NCBI GenBank assembly: GCA_019973155.2 | Contig: BPQB01000020.1 | Span: 434,001 to 498,000, forward strand | Direction of reading: 5' to 3' | Origin: Phanerochaete sordida | Taxonomy: Eukaryota; Basidiomycota; Agaricomycetes; Polyporales; Phanerochaetaceae | DNA: 64,000 nucleotides | Part shown: piece after piece, positions 1-11,671 of the stretch | How the letters are laid out: each line of letters opens with the position of its first letter | Position numbering within the stretch: the stretch's first letter is position 1 | Notes under the pieces: generated by a model | The model's database searches: none | Told to the model about the DNA's origin: nothing | Seen by the model: only the letters and a program-made list of their open reading frames with translations | Position numbers and translations under genes: made by a program

Positions 1-216
1 CGGATTCTGGTTCGCTGCCTGAGCCCTGAATATTTCTGCGCCGCCGCCCTCGTCGTGCCCAATCTGGTTGCAGGTCGGGTATGCGCGCCTAAGTCACGGG
101 ACAGACACGGTCATTTGAGGTCGCGCGCCGGCGGGTCCATCGACGACCACCATCTCTCCCCGACTTCTCTCTCTGGCCTCTCTTCTTCTGCATCCTTGCA
201 GAGGGGCTACACTCGT
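1..216. other. 5' flank of the RTC4-like gene
   Basis: The open frame runs upstream from 217 to about 55 without a stop, but the residues it gives are low-complexity and there is no good start before 217. I read this stretch as promoter and leader. A more upstream start at 55 cannot be excluded. Confidence 0.4.
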
Positions 217-3200
217 ATGGAGCAGCAACGCGATAATATGCTCCGAAGGGGGACCAGTCTCGCAACCGACAGCGAGGCACGCATGAAGAACCCGCCGCGG
301 TGGTCACAGGACCCCGCCTTCGCGCCGACCTTGGGTCCAGCAGCAAAGCAACCGTCATCGTCACAAGAAGCTCGTTCTCAGCCACGACCGAAGCGCGTCG
401 TGCAAGAATACATCGACATTACCGACTCGGACTCTGACGATGAGTTGTTGATTGTGTCGGAGTCGCGCTCACGACAGGGTTCGAAGGAGCCTCCGGCCGC
501 CAAGAGCAGGTCACTTGCCAGCAGCTCCAGTCGGTTGGATCCCATCACGGAAGTTGCGCTCGTGGTGGACGGCCAGGCGTACCCGCCTCACCCCGACTTC
601 CAAGTCGATGGAAAGCAAAGGCTCAAAGACCTCAAATTCCAGAAGCTCAAGAAATCTGAAGAAGACACCACGCCTTCGCTTTCAGAGCCTTCTGAGAGTA
701 GCTCAAGAGCTCGTAAACCTGCTCAGTCCAGCTCCAGCACTGCTCGGCCAGTGACTAGGGATAAGCGAGAGGACTCTGCTCGGAAGGCTTTCAAACCACC
801 CGCCGTCGTAGACAAGGACAAGTACCTTGCCTGCAAGACCAATACGACACGGCAGAAGACCCGCACCCCAGATCCTCTCGATGTACCAGACGTCGAGGAG
901 ACACCGAAACCGGTGAAGCCCAAGCCCAAGCCCCGAATCAAGAAGGTCAATCCCCCGCCCGAGCTCGCTGCCGCCACAACATCACGCGACTCAGCACCGG
1001 ATTTTCATTCAGAGAATAGCGGGAAGAGCAGCAAGGGTAAAGCGAAGGCAACGGAGGACTGGCCCATGGCTGATATGTCACCGCCGAAGCACTCTGGCAA
1101 ACCGCATACAAGCGAAAGCAGCTGCCCTATCGACCAGCTTTCCCCAATCAAGGAGCCAAGTAACGAGCGGAAGGCCCTTCGTTCATTCCCCATGGACAAC
1201 CTTTCTCCTTTGAAGGACAAGGCTCAGCCCGCGCGGTCGCAGAGGCAAGGCTCGGAGAAGCCCTCGCGCCGTCCTATAGCGAGCTTCCCTGACTTATCCC
1301 CATTGTCATCTCCAGCAAAGCCACCTCCTAGCTCTAGCTCGTTCGGCAGCTCTCAAGGCTCGCCAGGCGGATCTGGTCGCCGTCAAGATCCTATCCATGT
1401 CTCCCTCTCGAACTCGGACTCTGAGAGCGAACTGCCGAAACCGCCAAGACGCATCAAGCCTTCCAAGGCGACTCGCCCGTTTCCTATGGGCTCGCAAATG
1501 CTGCGTAGTATGGGCAGCCAGCGAGGGAAAAGAGGGTCATCCGACGCCGAAGGGAGCGAAGACGAGACGGAGAGGCGGCTGAAGAAGCGAGCACGCGGTG
1601 CAAACGACATGTGCGTTCTGTACCGTTGCCATCTTCCGTTACGCTAACCTCATGCGTACTCTAGTCTTCGCGAACTCATGCACTCTGACGGGATGTCGGA
1701 CGAGGATGACGACTTGTGTCAGTTTACTCTTTCCCTTGTGGCGCATCGATGCTCAGATGATTGTATGCGCAGTATTTAACGACCCTGACTTGGACCCTGC
1801 ACGTCTGTGTCCTTGGTGCGACGAAATGCTGCCGCCGGAGCCCTCGCCACATCTCAAGCACCTCATGACTGCTGCTCGCCGCCGCTCATCTTCAGACTCG
1901 CGTCCCACCAACCCCCTCGGTCTACGCGCGCAGCCGACGGTATTCGTCAACGTCTGTCAGCGCCACCGCTTCGAGAGCCATCAGATTCCGCTCGCACAAA
2001 GGCGCGGCTGGCCGACACGCATCGATTGGGCTAAGCTCGCGATGCGCGTCCGTCAATTGAAGCACCACTTGCAGCGGATTGTCGACGACGTCGACGAGGA
2101 GTTCATCCCTGGCAACGAGCGTTCTGCGGACGACAGCGAGACCGATGACCTCGATGCAGACGCCGTCGACGACAAGAACCTCTTGACGAGCAGACCTCGT
2201 AAAGGAAGCGCGTTCTGGAAAGAAGTTGTGAAGAGCGTGAGAAAGAAGGGTGCGCGGAAAGCGGCAGGTGTTCGCGGACAGATGACGAGCTTCACTAAGA
2301 CGCAGCCTGGATAGTATGTGTTCGTCGCTTCCTCTTGGTATAGTTACTCATATATGCGCCTGTTCTAGCTACGGAGAGCTCGGCTCTGTTATCATCAGCC
2401 AGACTATCTACGATCTCTTTCCACCTGCCGAATTTACGCCGGTTTCTACACTTCCTCTCACACCGACTGAGTTTATTCAACGCGTCCTGGTCCCAGAGGC
2501 TGCCCTTCGACTCGTCATGGAGGACATGAAGCAGTCTCGCTCGGAGGCCTTGAAGACGCTGCGGGATAGTGCACAATACGGCGTTGCTATGTTTCCGGAT
2601 GATAACACAGAAGGGACCGTTGCCTCCGAGGCAATTGTCAAGGCGCGTGCGGCCGCACGACGCAAGGAAATTGAACGCCAAGACGAGGAAGACTCGGACG
2701 CAGCACTCTGGAACGCGTTCCCCGAGGATGATCTGCAAGAGCCCTCCGAGCGCCCTGGCCGCGGCAGTCACGCAGCGAGCGTCGAAAGTTCGCGTCCACG
2801 TCGCGCGTGCGCTGAGCGTGCGCAGGCCATCGTCGAGAGCGGCGACGACTCGGACGCCAGCATTGACTCGCGCCCGCGTAAGACCCGCGCGAAGCCCGGG
2901 AGCAAGTCCTCGAGTAAGCCTGCCAGCAAGTCCGCAAGCAAACCCGCTCCGAAGCCCAGGGCGCAGCGCAGCCGGACGCCGTCGGCGAACAGCGAGTCTG
3001 GTATCGAGATCCTCAGCGGCTCAGACGTGCCCCAGACCCTGCGGGACGCGCGGCCTGGCCCGCGTCCGCGCCCGAGGCCGAAGGTCCCTGGGAGCACCCC
3101 GCACGCGAGTGACGGCGACACCGACCATGGTGCAGCGGCGACGACCGACCCTCAGGCGACCCCGCGACCTAACAAGACTCAGCGTGGAGTTCCCAGTGGG

Positions 3201-3353
3201 CCCTCGACGTCAGGCATTGCGGCGCTAAACTTGAAGACGGAGTAAGTGGGCTTCGTTGCCTACAACGGTCGTCTCGCTGACGGGCACAGGTCTGATAGCG
3301 ATACTATCTGGAAGCGTACGCTTAGGGGCGGTTATTCGTCAGACGAGTCATAG
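217..3353 (+). CDS. RTC4-like domain protein
   Basis: Five exons (217-1610, 1665-1717, 1773-2313, 2369-3241, 3290-3353) join in frame to 974 residues. The first 460 or so residues are disordered and rich in Ser, Pro and Lys, with acidic DSDSDDE-type patches. Exon 3 opens an RTC4-like domain with the CPWCDE zinc-ligand-like motif followed by a helical stretch (HLKHLMTAARR). It continues into exon 4 (YGELGSVIISQTIYDLF). The C-terminus is again disordered, with SKPASKSASKPAPKP basic repeats and an SDES end. RTC4 is known in yeast from telomere-capping genetics; its biochemical role is not established. The yeast protein is shorter, so the long tails are fungal additions. The gene converges on the BTB gene 92 bp downstream. 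The family call rests on the CPWC region and is fairly secure; function in this organism is unknown. Confidence 0.8.
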
Positions 3354-3445
3354 GGTATCGGTCAGATAGTGATTGTGGTATTATTGCATGCATATAGAGC
3401 TCGTTTAATACTTATATGAAACAAGGTCCAGGAGGCATAAGAGAG

Positions 3446-4413
3446 TCAAGGGATATAGACCTCGAGCTGCACCTGCCACCACTTCAGCCACGACATAGTG
3501 CGCAAACACACAAACCCCCACTTACCTCATCCACAGCCCGATCCACGCTCTGCGCATACTCCGCGTTGAAGTGCACCAAATCAAACAACATCCGCGTGCG
3601 CTCATGCAGCGGGAGCTTTGCCCCGGCCTCCACGAGGAATGCGTGCGCGAGTTCGGGCGCGAGCACCGTCGCGCCGCACGGCCGCAGCGCCAGCGCCTCT
3701 CGCGCGCGCTCCACGTACTCGCCGCACCACGGCGCGAGGTGCCCCGCGTCCTTGCGCGCGCGCCGCGCGAAGTACACGCGCTGCGCAGCGCCTGGTGGTG
3801 CACCGTAGCAGTGCAACGCTACCGCGACGCGCCGGCACGCGCGGTGGTACGCCTGCAGGCGCAGGTACGCGCTCGCGCTGAGCGTGTCGAGGTGCGGTGT
3901 GCTGGGCAGGGTCCGCCCGTCGGGGAGCGGGTGCGCGAGCGATGCGCGGGCGGCGACGCGCATCTCGGGGGCCCAGCCGCGTGCGCACGCGAGCGCGTAG
4001 AGGTGCAGCGGGTCGCGCGCGGCGTGTGCGGCGAAGTGCGCCGCGAGTGTGTGCGCGGGGCCGTCCATGAGGTACTTGCGCGCGGCCTCGAGCGTGTTGC
4101 AGACGTCCTCGGGCGAGGCGAGCGGCGGGTCGGCGATGGGGTAGCAGAGGCGGAGCAGCGCGTCGAGCGTGCGCGCGGGCTCGGTGAGGGCGACGACCGG
4201 GCTGCCGGCCGCGGAGGACGAGGAGGCAGAGGGCGGCTGCGGGAGCGAGAGCATGTCTTCGAACACGGGAGACGCCTCGGCGAGGATGGCGCGGCGAACG
4301 TGGAAGTCGACGTTGTCGCTGCTGCGCAGGACGAGATCGGCGGCGGCTTTGTTGAAGGGCGGCGCTGCGGTGCAGAAGAGTGTCGGCTCTGGCTTCGGCT
4401 TCCGAGCTGCCAT
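3446..4413 (-). CDS. BTB/POZ domain protein
   Basis: Two exons (4413-3526, 3472-3446; 53-bp intron) give 304 residues. After a short N-terminus, residues 25-110 read as a BTB fold: ADLVLRSSDNVDFHVRRAIL, then SPVFEDMLSLPQ, then LDALLRLCYPIADPPL. The C-terminal two thirds is helical and Ala/Arg/Leu-rich, as in the many basidiomycete-expanded BTB proteins of unknown role, which may act in protein-protein contacts or as Cullin-3 adaptors. The unspliced reading would end in a Cys-rich tail (VCALCRG). The spliced end VQLEVYIP fits the donor gtaagt better. A second BTB gene lies at 8.9 kb and shares this layout. The body is extremely GC-rich at third positions. Confidence 0.85.
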
Positions 4414-5422
4414 GACGTCGAATTGTAACTGTCTTTGCGGGCTATGTTCAGCGTTTGGATTCTATTCGATGGATGTTGCGCGGCTCACGTTCACCAAACG
4501 AGACAGCGAGATGCGAGAGCCCTCCGAGCGCACAGCTCCTCATTATATTATGATACGGACCATTTCAGGGGTAGCTGGTGTTATGATCCGACGTTTTTGG
4601 GATGAAGTCAGACGAAGGTTCATATAACGGAGCATTCCGTACAACCCCTTAATATTTTAATTGTCTCGGAAGATGACAACAATCTCTCCTTTGCGCCGTA
4701 GAAAAGAACCAGCTCAGGCAAAGCATTCACAGCCGGCCCCCCTGTTCAAGTGCTTGAATCTGGCATAGCATGGCTTCTCAGAGCTTTCAGAGCTTTATGT
4801 GGAGACCACGGCTTGGAATCTTATTGTGACCAGTGAGGGAATATTGCAACTCATCGCTGTATGAAGTGATACCCTAGCATCCTGAACATCTGTGAGCCGC
4901 ACATCTGCCTGTAAAATACAATGGAAATATAAGACCGCCTGATAAACGCAGCGCAGTGCTGTAGATGGCGAGGTAATTGGGAATTTAGAGATAACATAGC
5001 TCAAGACCTGGCGCGCTTACCTCTCGGTGATAAGCGTGCGCCACGAAGGGAGCGCTAATCAAAATGCTTCCCAGGCCTGCCTCCTGACTGCTTGAAGCCA
5101 CTAGGAGGGTCGCTCGGCTCAGAACACATACGAGGTAATAGAGACATGTATCAAGTGTGTTTCATCGCCTGCTGCACACATATGAGACATGGCGGGATGC
5201 AGAACACTCTGGAATGGAAGGTACGATGCACGCGCAGCCTCCTGTGCACGTAGGCCGCAACCTTGGGCCCGACTCGCGGATAGATACAGGACGATTTATG
5301 ATACAAAACAAACGGTAGAGCTACATTTGAGACGAATAAAGAACAAATCAGGGCTAATGTCCAAAGCTACAGGACGAACGAAATCAACGCAGAACCACGA
5401 ACAATCCCACCGCACATCGCCC
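4414..5422. other. Intergenic, about 1 kb, no gene seen
   Basis: This holds the promoter of the BTB gene (-) and the 3' flank of the coiled-coil gene (-). It is less GC-rich than its neighbours and frames are short on both strands. No repeat or RNA was recognised. Confidence 0.5.
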
Positions 5423-7361
5423 CTAACAAGCATGCATCGACGCCGCCAGCGAGCGCCGCTGCTCGAGCAGAAGCGGTGCGCGCTCCTGGAAGGCCTCGGC
5501 CTTGCCCGCGGCGTCCGGCGCGGTGTCGCGCGTCTTCACGAGGAGGAAGTCGCGGTAGGTCTGGTGCACGACCGAGAGCGCCTCGAACTTCTCGAGCAGG
5601 CGCTGCACGCGGGCCGAGAGCTCGGAGCGGTCGAGCGTGCGCGGGGCGTCCGTCGCGGTGTCGACGGCGGGGAGACGGAGCACGGGCGGCATCGCGAGTG
5701 GTGACGGTGGGTCCGAGGGGGAGGGAGACGGGGAGCGGGCCGTGCGCGCAGAGGCCTCGTTCGGCGCGCAGAACATGGACACGGTGGGACCCGTCGAGGC
5801 GTCTGTGACGGTTGCACCGAATTCGAGTGTCGGGCCCTGGTCGATGTCGCACGTGACAGGCTCCTTAGGGGTGTGAGGCTCAGAGAAGCACTGGACACCC
5901 GCGTCGGAGAAGGAGGCTTCCGGACCAGAGTCGGGCGAGCATTGCGTTTCGGCATCGGCCAGTTCCGGGGCGGTGGGAGTGCACTGCACTTCCGCATGAA
6001 CGAACTCGATGAGGCGATGGCGCCGGAGCGGAGGCGCGAGAGCCTGCGCACGGGCATTCTCCTGCGCAAGAACCAGACGTTCCGTCAAGATGAGGTTATG
6101 GCGCCAGAGAACCAGAAGTCCAGCCAGAAGCTTAGTGATGTTGTCGGTGTAGCGTGTAGTGACGACGTCGTGGAAGCGCCTGAACTTCCGAGCGGCGATG
6201 TCGCGAGCTTTGATGGAGTCATTGTAGAGCGTGCGGTAGCGGAGAGCCTCCTTCTCGACATCAGAGGCACGGGCAGAGAGCTGACGAATCTCCGACTGCA
6301 GGTCGGTGTTGTAGTGCAAGTGACGAACCAGAGTACGGCGCGCGTCGATCTTCTGCGCTGAAAGAACCTTCCAGCGAGCCATGAGCGAGTCTTTAGCGCG
6401 AAGAGCAGGGCCAAGACGTCCCCGGACTTGGAAAGCAAAGCCGTGGAGCAGAGAGAGAACGTAGACCAAGTTGTATATCGTCGAAGTACGCTTCTGTTCG
6501 AGTCGTTGAGCGCCAAGTTTGACGAGTCTGCACTGATCCTGAGACAGTTTGAGAGCATGTTCCAGCAGCTGAATGTCGCGATCGTTGACGTCTTTTTCGT
6601 CGTGAAGCCTTGCGTTGAGGATCCGGATCCGGGCAGCCGCTCTCTCCATATCAGACTGCAGTTCGGCATTCTGAGACTGCATTTCGACCAGGCGCTCTGA
6701 GACGAGTATCTTCTCTTCATTCGCGTGCTGCTCAGCTTGGTCCCACTCCTGACACTTCTGCTGCAGTGCGGCGTGATACGTCGTGAGCTCTTCTTCGTAT
6801 GTCTGTAGGCGACTGTTGAAGAACAGATTCTCCGCGCGCAAGTGACGGATCTCTGTCTGGGCTTGGGCGAATTGTGTCTGTAGACGGCACTGGTAGGCGA
6901 TGCGCCGCCGTTCCCGTGCGAGCTCGTCCTCGAGTGATGCGATAGTGACCTCTCGGGCTTGGTCCTCCTCTGTCCAGAGCCCAAGGCGCTGCAGGTGACG
7001 AGTCAGACGCATACACAGGATGAAGTAGGCAGCCACGTACCAGCGTAACGCGTTGGGCTAAGGTCGCGAACTCGTGCACGTGGACGCGCTTACAGAGTCC
7101 GACAAAAGCCAAACAGCGGATAGGAACCCGGAGGACACAACTGGCGAGCTCAAGGAGAAGAGAGGTAAGGTGATAGAGAACATGAGATCTCCTGAAGGAA
7201 GACAACTGCACACCGCGCTCAGTGACGGCAGGTATCATGTCAAGGCGGACGCGTACCTCCAGAGATTCTTCTAACACGCAAGTAATAACCAATAACAGCG
7301 GCAGCCAGGTAACAAGTGAAATGAAAGCCATGATGGCTTGATTGAAAGAGGGGGTATCCAT
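5423..7361 (-). CDS. Membrane-anchored coiled-coil protein
   Basis: Three exons (7361-7257, 7205-7041, 6988-5423) give 611 residues. The start at 7361 places a hydrophobic segment (MAFISLVTWLPLLLVITCVL) at residues 11-30, which should be a signal anchor. From about residue 90 there is a long heptad-rich coiled coil (LEDELARERRR, LRAENLFFNSRLQTYEEEL, LQSDMERAAARIRILNARL) reaching about residue 330. A disordered region then carries three copies of an A-x-x-QC-type motif (AEVQC, AETQC, AGVQC) and a Ser/Pro run. A last helix (LSARVQRLLEKFEALSVVHQ) closes the protein. I do not recognise a family. It could tether a membrane to a partner, but nothing in the sequence proves that. It is transcribed away from the gene at 7636, with 274 bp between them. 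Confidence 0.7.
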
Positions 7362-7635
7362 AGGACAGAAGACGAAACGGAGAGGGAGGACGCGAGAGGG
7401 AGGGAACGAACCACGCCAAAAGCGAGGACGCGCCGCGGGATTAAAATCGGGGTAACCCAAATATGGGCATAACTGCGCTTACATAAATTTATGGCTGTCG
7501 ATCCAGGTCGATCCGCTGGTCCCGCATCCGCACCACGGATGACATCGTTCCGTCCCACATCCAACGCCAGCATATAGTCCACCCACCAGCCACCATGGAC
7601 CTCCATCTTCTCTCTGTTTACTCTTGCCATCATCT

Positions 7636-8293
7636 ATGTTGTCAATAATTCCCTCTGCGCTGGTTCTCTCTGGGTTTGTCGTGTCGGCGAACGCGTACTA
7701 TCCATATGGCTACTACGGCGACGGCGGCATGGCTGGAGGCGCCATTGCAGGCATCGTTGTCGGTACGTTAACCAGCTCGCACCCCTCCGCACAGCGCTCA
7801 CCACCGTCCCGCAGCCGTCATCGCGGCCATCCTCTTGGTCAGCCTGTGCAGCATGATGACCGTCCGCGGGCGGCGCAGGCAGCCCCTGCTTCCCGGACCT
7901 AACGGCGGCTTCCTCCGCATCAATCGTGCAAACGATACAGCGACCGTACCTGCAGTCGGCTACGACTACAACAACACGTCTGCGTACCGCACTGAGGGCC
8001 CGCACCAACCACCGGCAGGCCCCCCGCCGCAGGAGGCGCCGCCACCGCCCTACCCCGGCAAGGAAGGCTATCTCGGCCAGCCGCCCCAGAACGCCTCCGC
8101 AACTGACTCTGCAGCGACTGCTGGCGCACCACAGCCTGGCGGCTTCGCCCCGCCGCCGGGGCTGCCTCCGGCAGCACATGTTGGTAATGACAGCAATCCG
8201 TCCAACGTGCGTCGTCTTGATCTGCCACCTGAGCATCCATCTGACAGTACTTGTCCGCAGAATCGCTTCGGATGGTTCAAAGCCAACCAGTAA
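7636..8293 (+). CDS. Secreted-N-terminus, single-pass membrane protein with PPxY tail
   Basis: Two exons (7636-7762, 7815-8293; 52-bp intron) give 201 residues. Residues 1-20 look like a signal peptide (MLSIIPSALVLSGFVVSANA), followed by a Tyr/Gly ectodomain (YYPYGYYGDGG) of only about 12 residues. The intron splits one transmembrane span (AGIVVAVIAAILLVSLC) at about residues 36-55, followed by a basic stop-transfer RGRRR. The cytoplasmic tail is Pro-rich and contains PPPPYPG, a PPxY-type WW-domain ligand. The layout recalls fungal RCR (Congo-red resistance) proteins, which use PY motifs to recruit Rsp5-type ubiquitin ligases; homology to them is my inference from layout alone. The ATG at 7636 was chosen because the upstream frame begins with TTG. 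Confidence 0.75.
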
Positions 8294-8934
8294 CCTGCAT
8301 TTCCTCGGTATGATCTCAGGTAGATACCGTTTGTATATGTAGTCTGCATACCCTGTAATGTATTCAGGGCCTTTTTCTCTCTATGACAGTCTTGAAGCAC
8401 TACCTGCGGATTTCTTGAGACAGGCGACAGACGGCAATTGATAAAGGGTATCCTTCCAGCCTGGAACGTGAGATTCAGCCCCGGATGTTCTTAGCATAAT
8501 CGCTCGCTTTCACCCCGGAATTGTCGAGCTTCGTTGCAGAGTCAGACTCAACCGGCGGGCAACGGAGACTAAATACCAGCACGCGCACAAACTGCTTCCG
8601 CCAGATTGTAGACAATCTCAGCGCAAGGTTAGATGCTCACATTGACGTTAAACTTCGGCTGTATTAGTACGTGCATCAGTTATAAGTATCTGCGAGGACA
8701 TGAGTAGGGTACCAAGGAGGATTGACGTACAATGCTTCGGGATAACTAAAACGTCCTCCTACAGCGTCGTGAGTGAGGGCAAGCAAGGGGTTTCCGGTGA
8801 ACGGCCAACACCACGAGGCCGCGCCAATCCGATGGTTCATCAGCATGCAGTCCTCGAGCGGACGACGCTAGTGCTTTGTTCTTAACTACCACCATCTCCC
8901 CGGACCTCGACATCGCCCTCAGGCTTTGCGCCTC
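8294..8934. other. Intergenic, promoter of second BTB gene
   Basis: About 640 bp between two + strand genes. Frames here are short and no conserved coding signal, repeat or RNA was recognised. Confidence 0.5.
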
Positions 8935-9975
8935 ATGAACAAAGAGAAGAAGACAGAAATGCTGAACATTGAGAAGGCAGACTTCACGAAAAGCGTGGAT
9001 ATCTGGTATGCAGATGGGAGTGTCGTCCTCGTCGCGGACAAGACGGCATTCCGTGTGCATACAAGTATCCTTGCCTGCTCCTGTGAAGTCTTCCGCGACA
9101 TGGCCTCCATCCCGCAGCCTACGGGCGAGGACAGCTCAGAGACATTCGAGGGCTGTCCCGTCCTTCGGCTGCAGGACAGTACCGGGGATCTGCACCACTT
9201 CCTCAAGGCGATCTACGACTTCTCGTACGTCTTCCACGCCTGAATGTGCACGAACAAATCTAACTTGCCACACTGCAGCTACTTTCGCCCCGGAGTGAAG
9301 AAACCCTTCCCCGTTGTCGCCGCGATCCTGCGCCTCAGCACAAAGTACATCGCGCCTGTGCTGCGCGCGCAGGCGATCGAGATGTTCACGTCCGCGTACC
9401 CCGCGACGTACGCCGCCTGGAAGGCCCGCGGGACCGCGCGCCTCGTCGCGGCAACCGAGGGCGAGTTCTCCGCGCTCGTCGTGCTCGCGGAGCAGACGGA
9501 CGCGCGCGCGCTGCTCCCCGCCGTGTTCTACGCCGCTGCCCCAAGGCCCCTCGCAGAGACGCTCGCCGCGCTGCATGCGCTCCCGCTCGGCGAGGCTGCG
9601 CGGCAGGACGCCGCCGCGAGGTTTCTGCTCGGGCGCGAACGCCTGCAGCGCGAGATGACGCGCGACGTGCTCGCGTTCCTGCGCAATGGCTTCGCCCGCC
9701 CGGGCTGTCAGAACGGCAACGACACTAACGCTCTCGTCAACTATTGCCGCACTGCTCTCGATGCCATGGCTCACGACACGCCCTACTACGAGCAGTGCAT
9801 CAACGACCCTGGCGCTGTCGGAGCGGCCATTCCTGTCTGCCCTATCTGTACGACCACTATCAAGGACCACATCGAGGGCGCGGTGGAGAAAGTATGGCAG
9901 AGGCTCCCCGAGATCTTTGGCCTCCCAGCCTGGGAGGTGCTGACAGCCAATGATGATGGAGGGCAGACCATGTGA
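8935..9975 (+). CDS. BTB/POZ domain protein
   Basis: Two exons (8935-9224, 9279-9975; 54-bp intron) give 328 residues. The BTB signature is clear at residues 20-115: VDIWYADGSVVLVADKTAF, FRVHTSILACSCEVFRDMAS, and, across the splice, FLKAIYDFSYFRP. The rest is helical (ILRLSTKYIAPVLRAQAIEM) and ends with a Cys pair (CPICTTTIKDHIEG) near residue 290. This is the common basidiomycete arrangement of BTB plus a helical C-terminal region, of unknown specific role. The start is the ATG at 8935; the upstream frame opens with a non-ATG codon. It is not a close copy of the BTB gene at 3.4 kb. Confidence 0.85.
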
Positions 9976-10475
9976 TGGCAAGTCGCCAGGATATATGCGC
10001 TGAGTCTTGACTCTCTGTTCTCTTCAGCACCGCTGACATGACACACGGAAAGTGAAGTTTGATGTCGCTGCAGACATGTATACGTAACACCTCCGCGCAT
10101 CTGGGCTTTGGACGTTTGAACGCTGTACTTCTTCAATTGTAATATTTGACTGCATCGCGACTTTGGTCAGAATATTGGACGCATGGCAAACATACGGCCT
10201 GCAAAATACAGGAATAAATTCGTTTCTCCGTGCAGAAAATGTTGCTCAGCTGCCCATAATAATGCTGTCGTAGGGCTCAGGGCGGGTGATGTCCCAAGAT
10301 CATGACAGAGTGAGATCAGGTTATATGCGCCGCGAGACGCCGCCGCGCTTGACGGGCCCTGGCTCGCTCTTCCGCCTGCAGCTCGTCCTCGACGCCCACT
10401 CATCGCACCGCTTTCACCGGCCCATCAGATCCTTTGTCGTCCACACACCTGGTACCTGATCCATACAGCCGTTGC
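9976..10475. other. Intergenic; left edge of duplicated arm A
   Basis: The first 300 bp is unique. From about 10,281 rightwards the sequence matches, in reverse orientation, the region ending at about 38,881. The shared part holds a TATA-like GGTTATATGC at about 10,319 and a GC-rich leader for TPT1. Confidence 0.6.
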
Positions 10476-11671
10476 ATGCTCGTCTTATGCTCACTGTCGG
10501 CACCGCTCAGACAATTGTCCACCATCATAGTCCGACTTGCGCGTCCTGTCTCGACCACGCACGTACGCGCCAAGGCTATGGCTACCACGCAACAAGGAGG
10601 CCCTGGAAACGCGCCGCGAGGCGACAAAAAGCCCCAGAGAGGTGGAACGAAGGCCTCTGGGAAGCAGAGGGGTCTGCGCACAGACAGCCCAGAAGTCCGT
10701 CTCTCGAAGACTGTGACCTGGATTCTGCGCCACGGGGCAGATCAGGAGGGATTGCAGCTTCGCCCTGATGGTTACGCCCGAGTCCAGGAACTTGTGTGTG
10801 CTACTGTCTTGGTCGTAGCGCGAATTCTAACTTTCGAGAAAGTAGCTGGATCGTCCGAAGGTGAAAGACCTGACGTTCGAAGGCCTCGAGGATATCGTCC
10901 AGAAAGACGCGAAGGGCCGCTTCTCCTTGATCCAGGAGCCGGACCCAAAGAGTAACTCAGATGAGCCGGTGTGGTGGATAAGAGCGAACCAGGGACATTC
11001 GATGAAGGTCTGTCGCGGCTGCACTTCACGCGTGTGCGACGCCGACGCTGCAGTGCTAACGCGTCTCCAGGCCGTGAAGCTCGACCTGCAGCCGGTACAA
11101 AACGTCTCGGACATACCCACAGCAGTTGCCGTCCACGGCACGAACGCGGTAGCCTGGGAGCTCATCAGTGCGTGCCTGCGCCACATTCCTCCAGAGCCAC
11201 GCTGACCCTGCCGCCGCCTGGCAGAGACACAGGGCCTGAGGAAGATGGAGCGGAATCACATCCACCTCGCGCAGGGCGTACCAGGCACAGGCGTGATCAG
11301 CGGTACGTACTCTCGCCTAGTAGCAGCCGTGTGTCGCCACCGCTCAGCTGCCTCGCGCAGGCATGCGCGTCACCGCCACCATCCTCATATGGATCGACGT
11401 GCAGAAGGCCCTCGACGCCGGGATCAAGTTCTTCCTGTCCGCGAACGGCGTCGTGCTCACCGAGGGCGACGATGCTGGGGTCCTGCGCCCCGAGTTCTTC
11501 CTGCGCGTCACGGACAAGAAGGGGACGGAGCTGACTGGCTGGAGGGCTGACTCGCCCGCTGCGGCGTCGACGCAGCAGTCTCTGGTCGCACAGGTTGGTG
11601 AGTCGACAGTAGCTGTACCTGAAGATGGTGTGGCCGAAGTACAGGCAAAGACGGAAGCCCTGTCTCTGTAA
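10476..11671 (+). CDS. TPT1: tRNA 2'-phosphotransferase, arm A copy
   Basis: Tpt1/KptA removes the 2'-phosphate left at the splice junction of ligated tRNAs, transferring it to NAD+. Exons 10476-10793, 10846-11007, 11071-11167, 11225-11302 and 11361-11671 give 321 residues (287 if started at the inner ATG, 10578). The family motifs appear in order: LSKTVTWILRHGA with the catalytic Arg-His, WIRANQGHSM with a catalytic Arg, VAVHGTN, ERNHIHLAQG, VISGMRVTA and FFLSANGVVLTEG. The 34 residues before the inner Met are rich in Arg, Ser and Leu, with no acidic residue. They look like a mitochondrial presequence and are conserved in the second copy, which is why I list the outer start. A Ser/Ala-rich tail follows the domain. 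The arm B copy at 37.5-38.7 kb is near identical. Confidence 0.92.

Noticed and set aside
5189..5704. 171-codon frame on the + strand
   Set aside because: It lies antisense to the end of the coiled-coil gene and has no homology signal.
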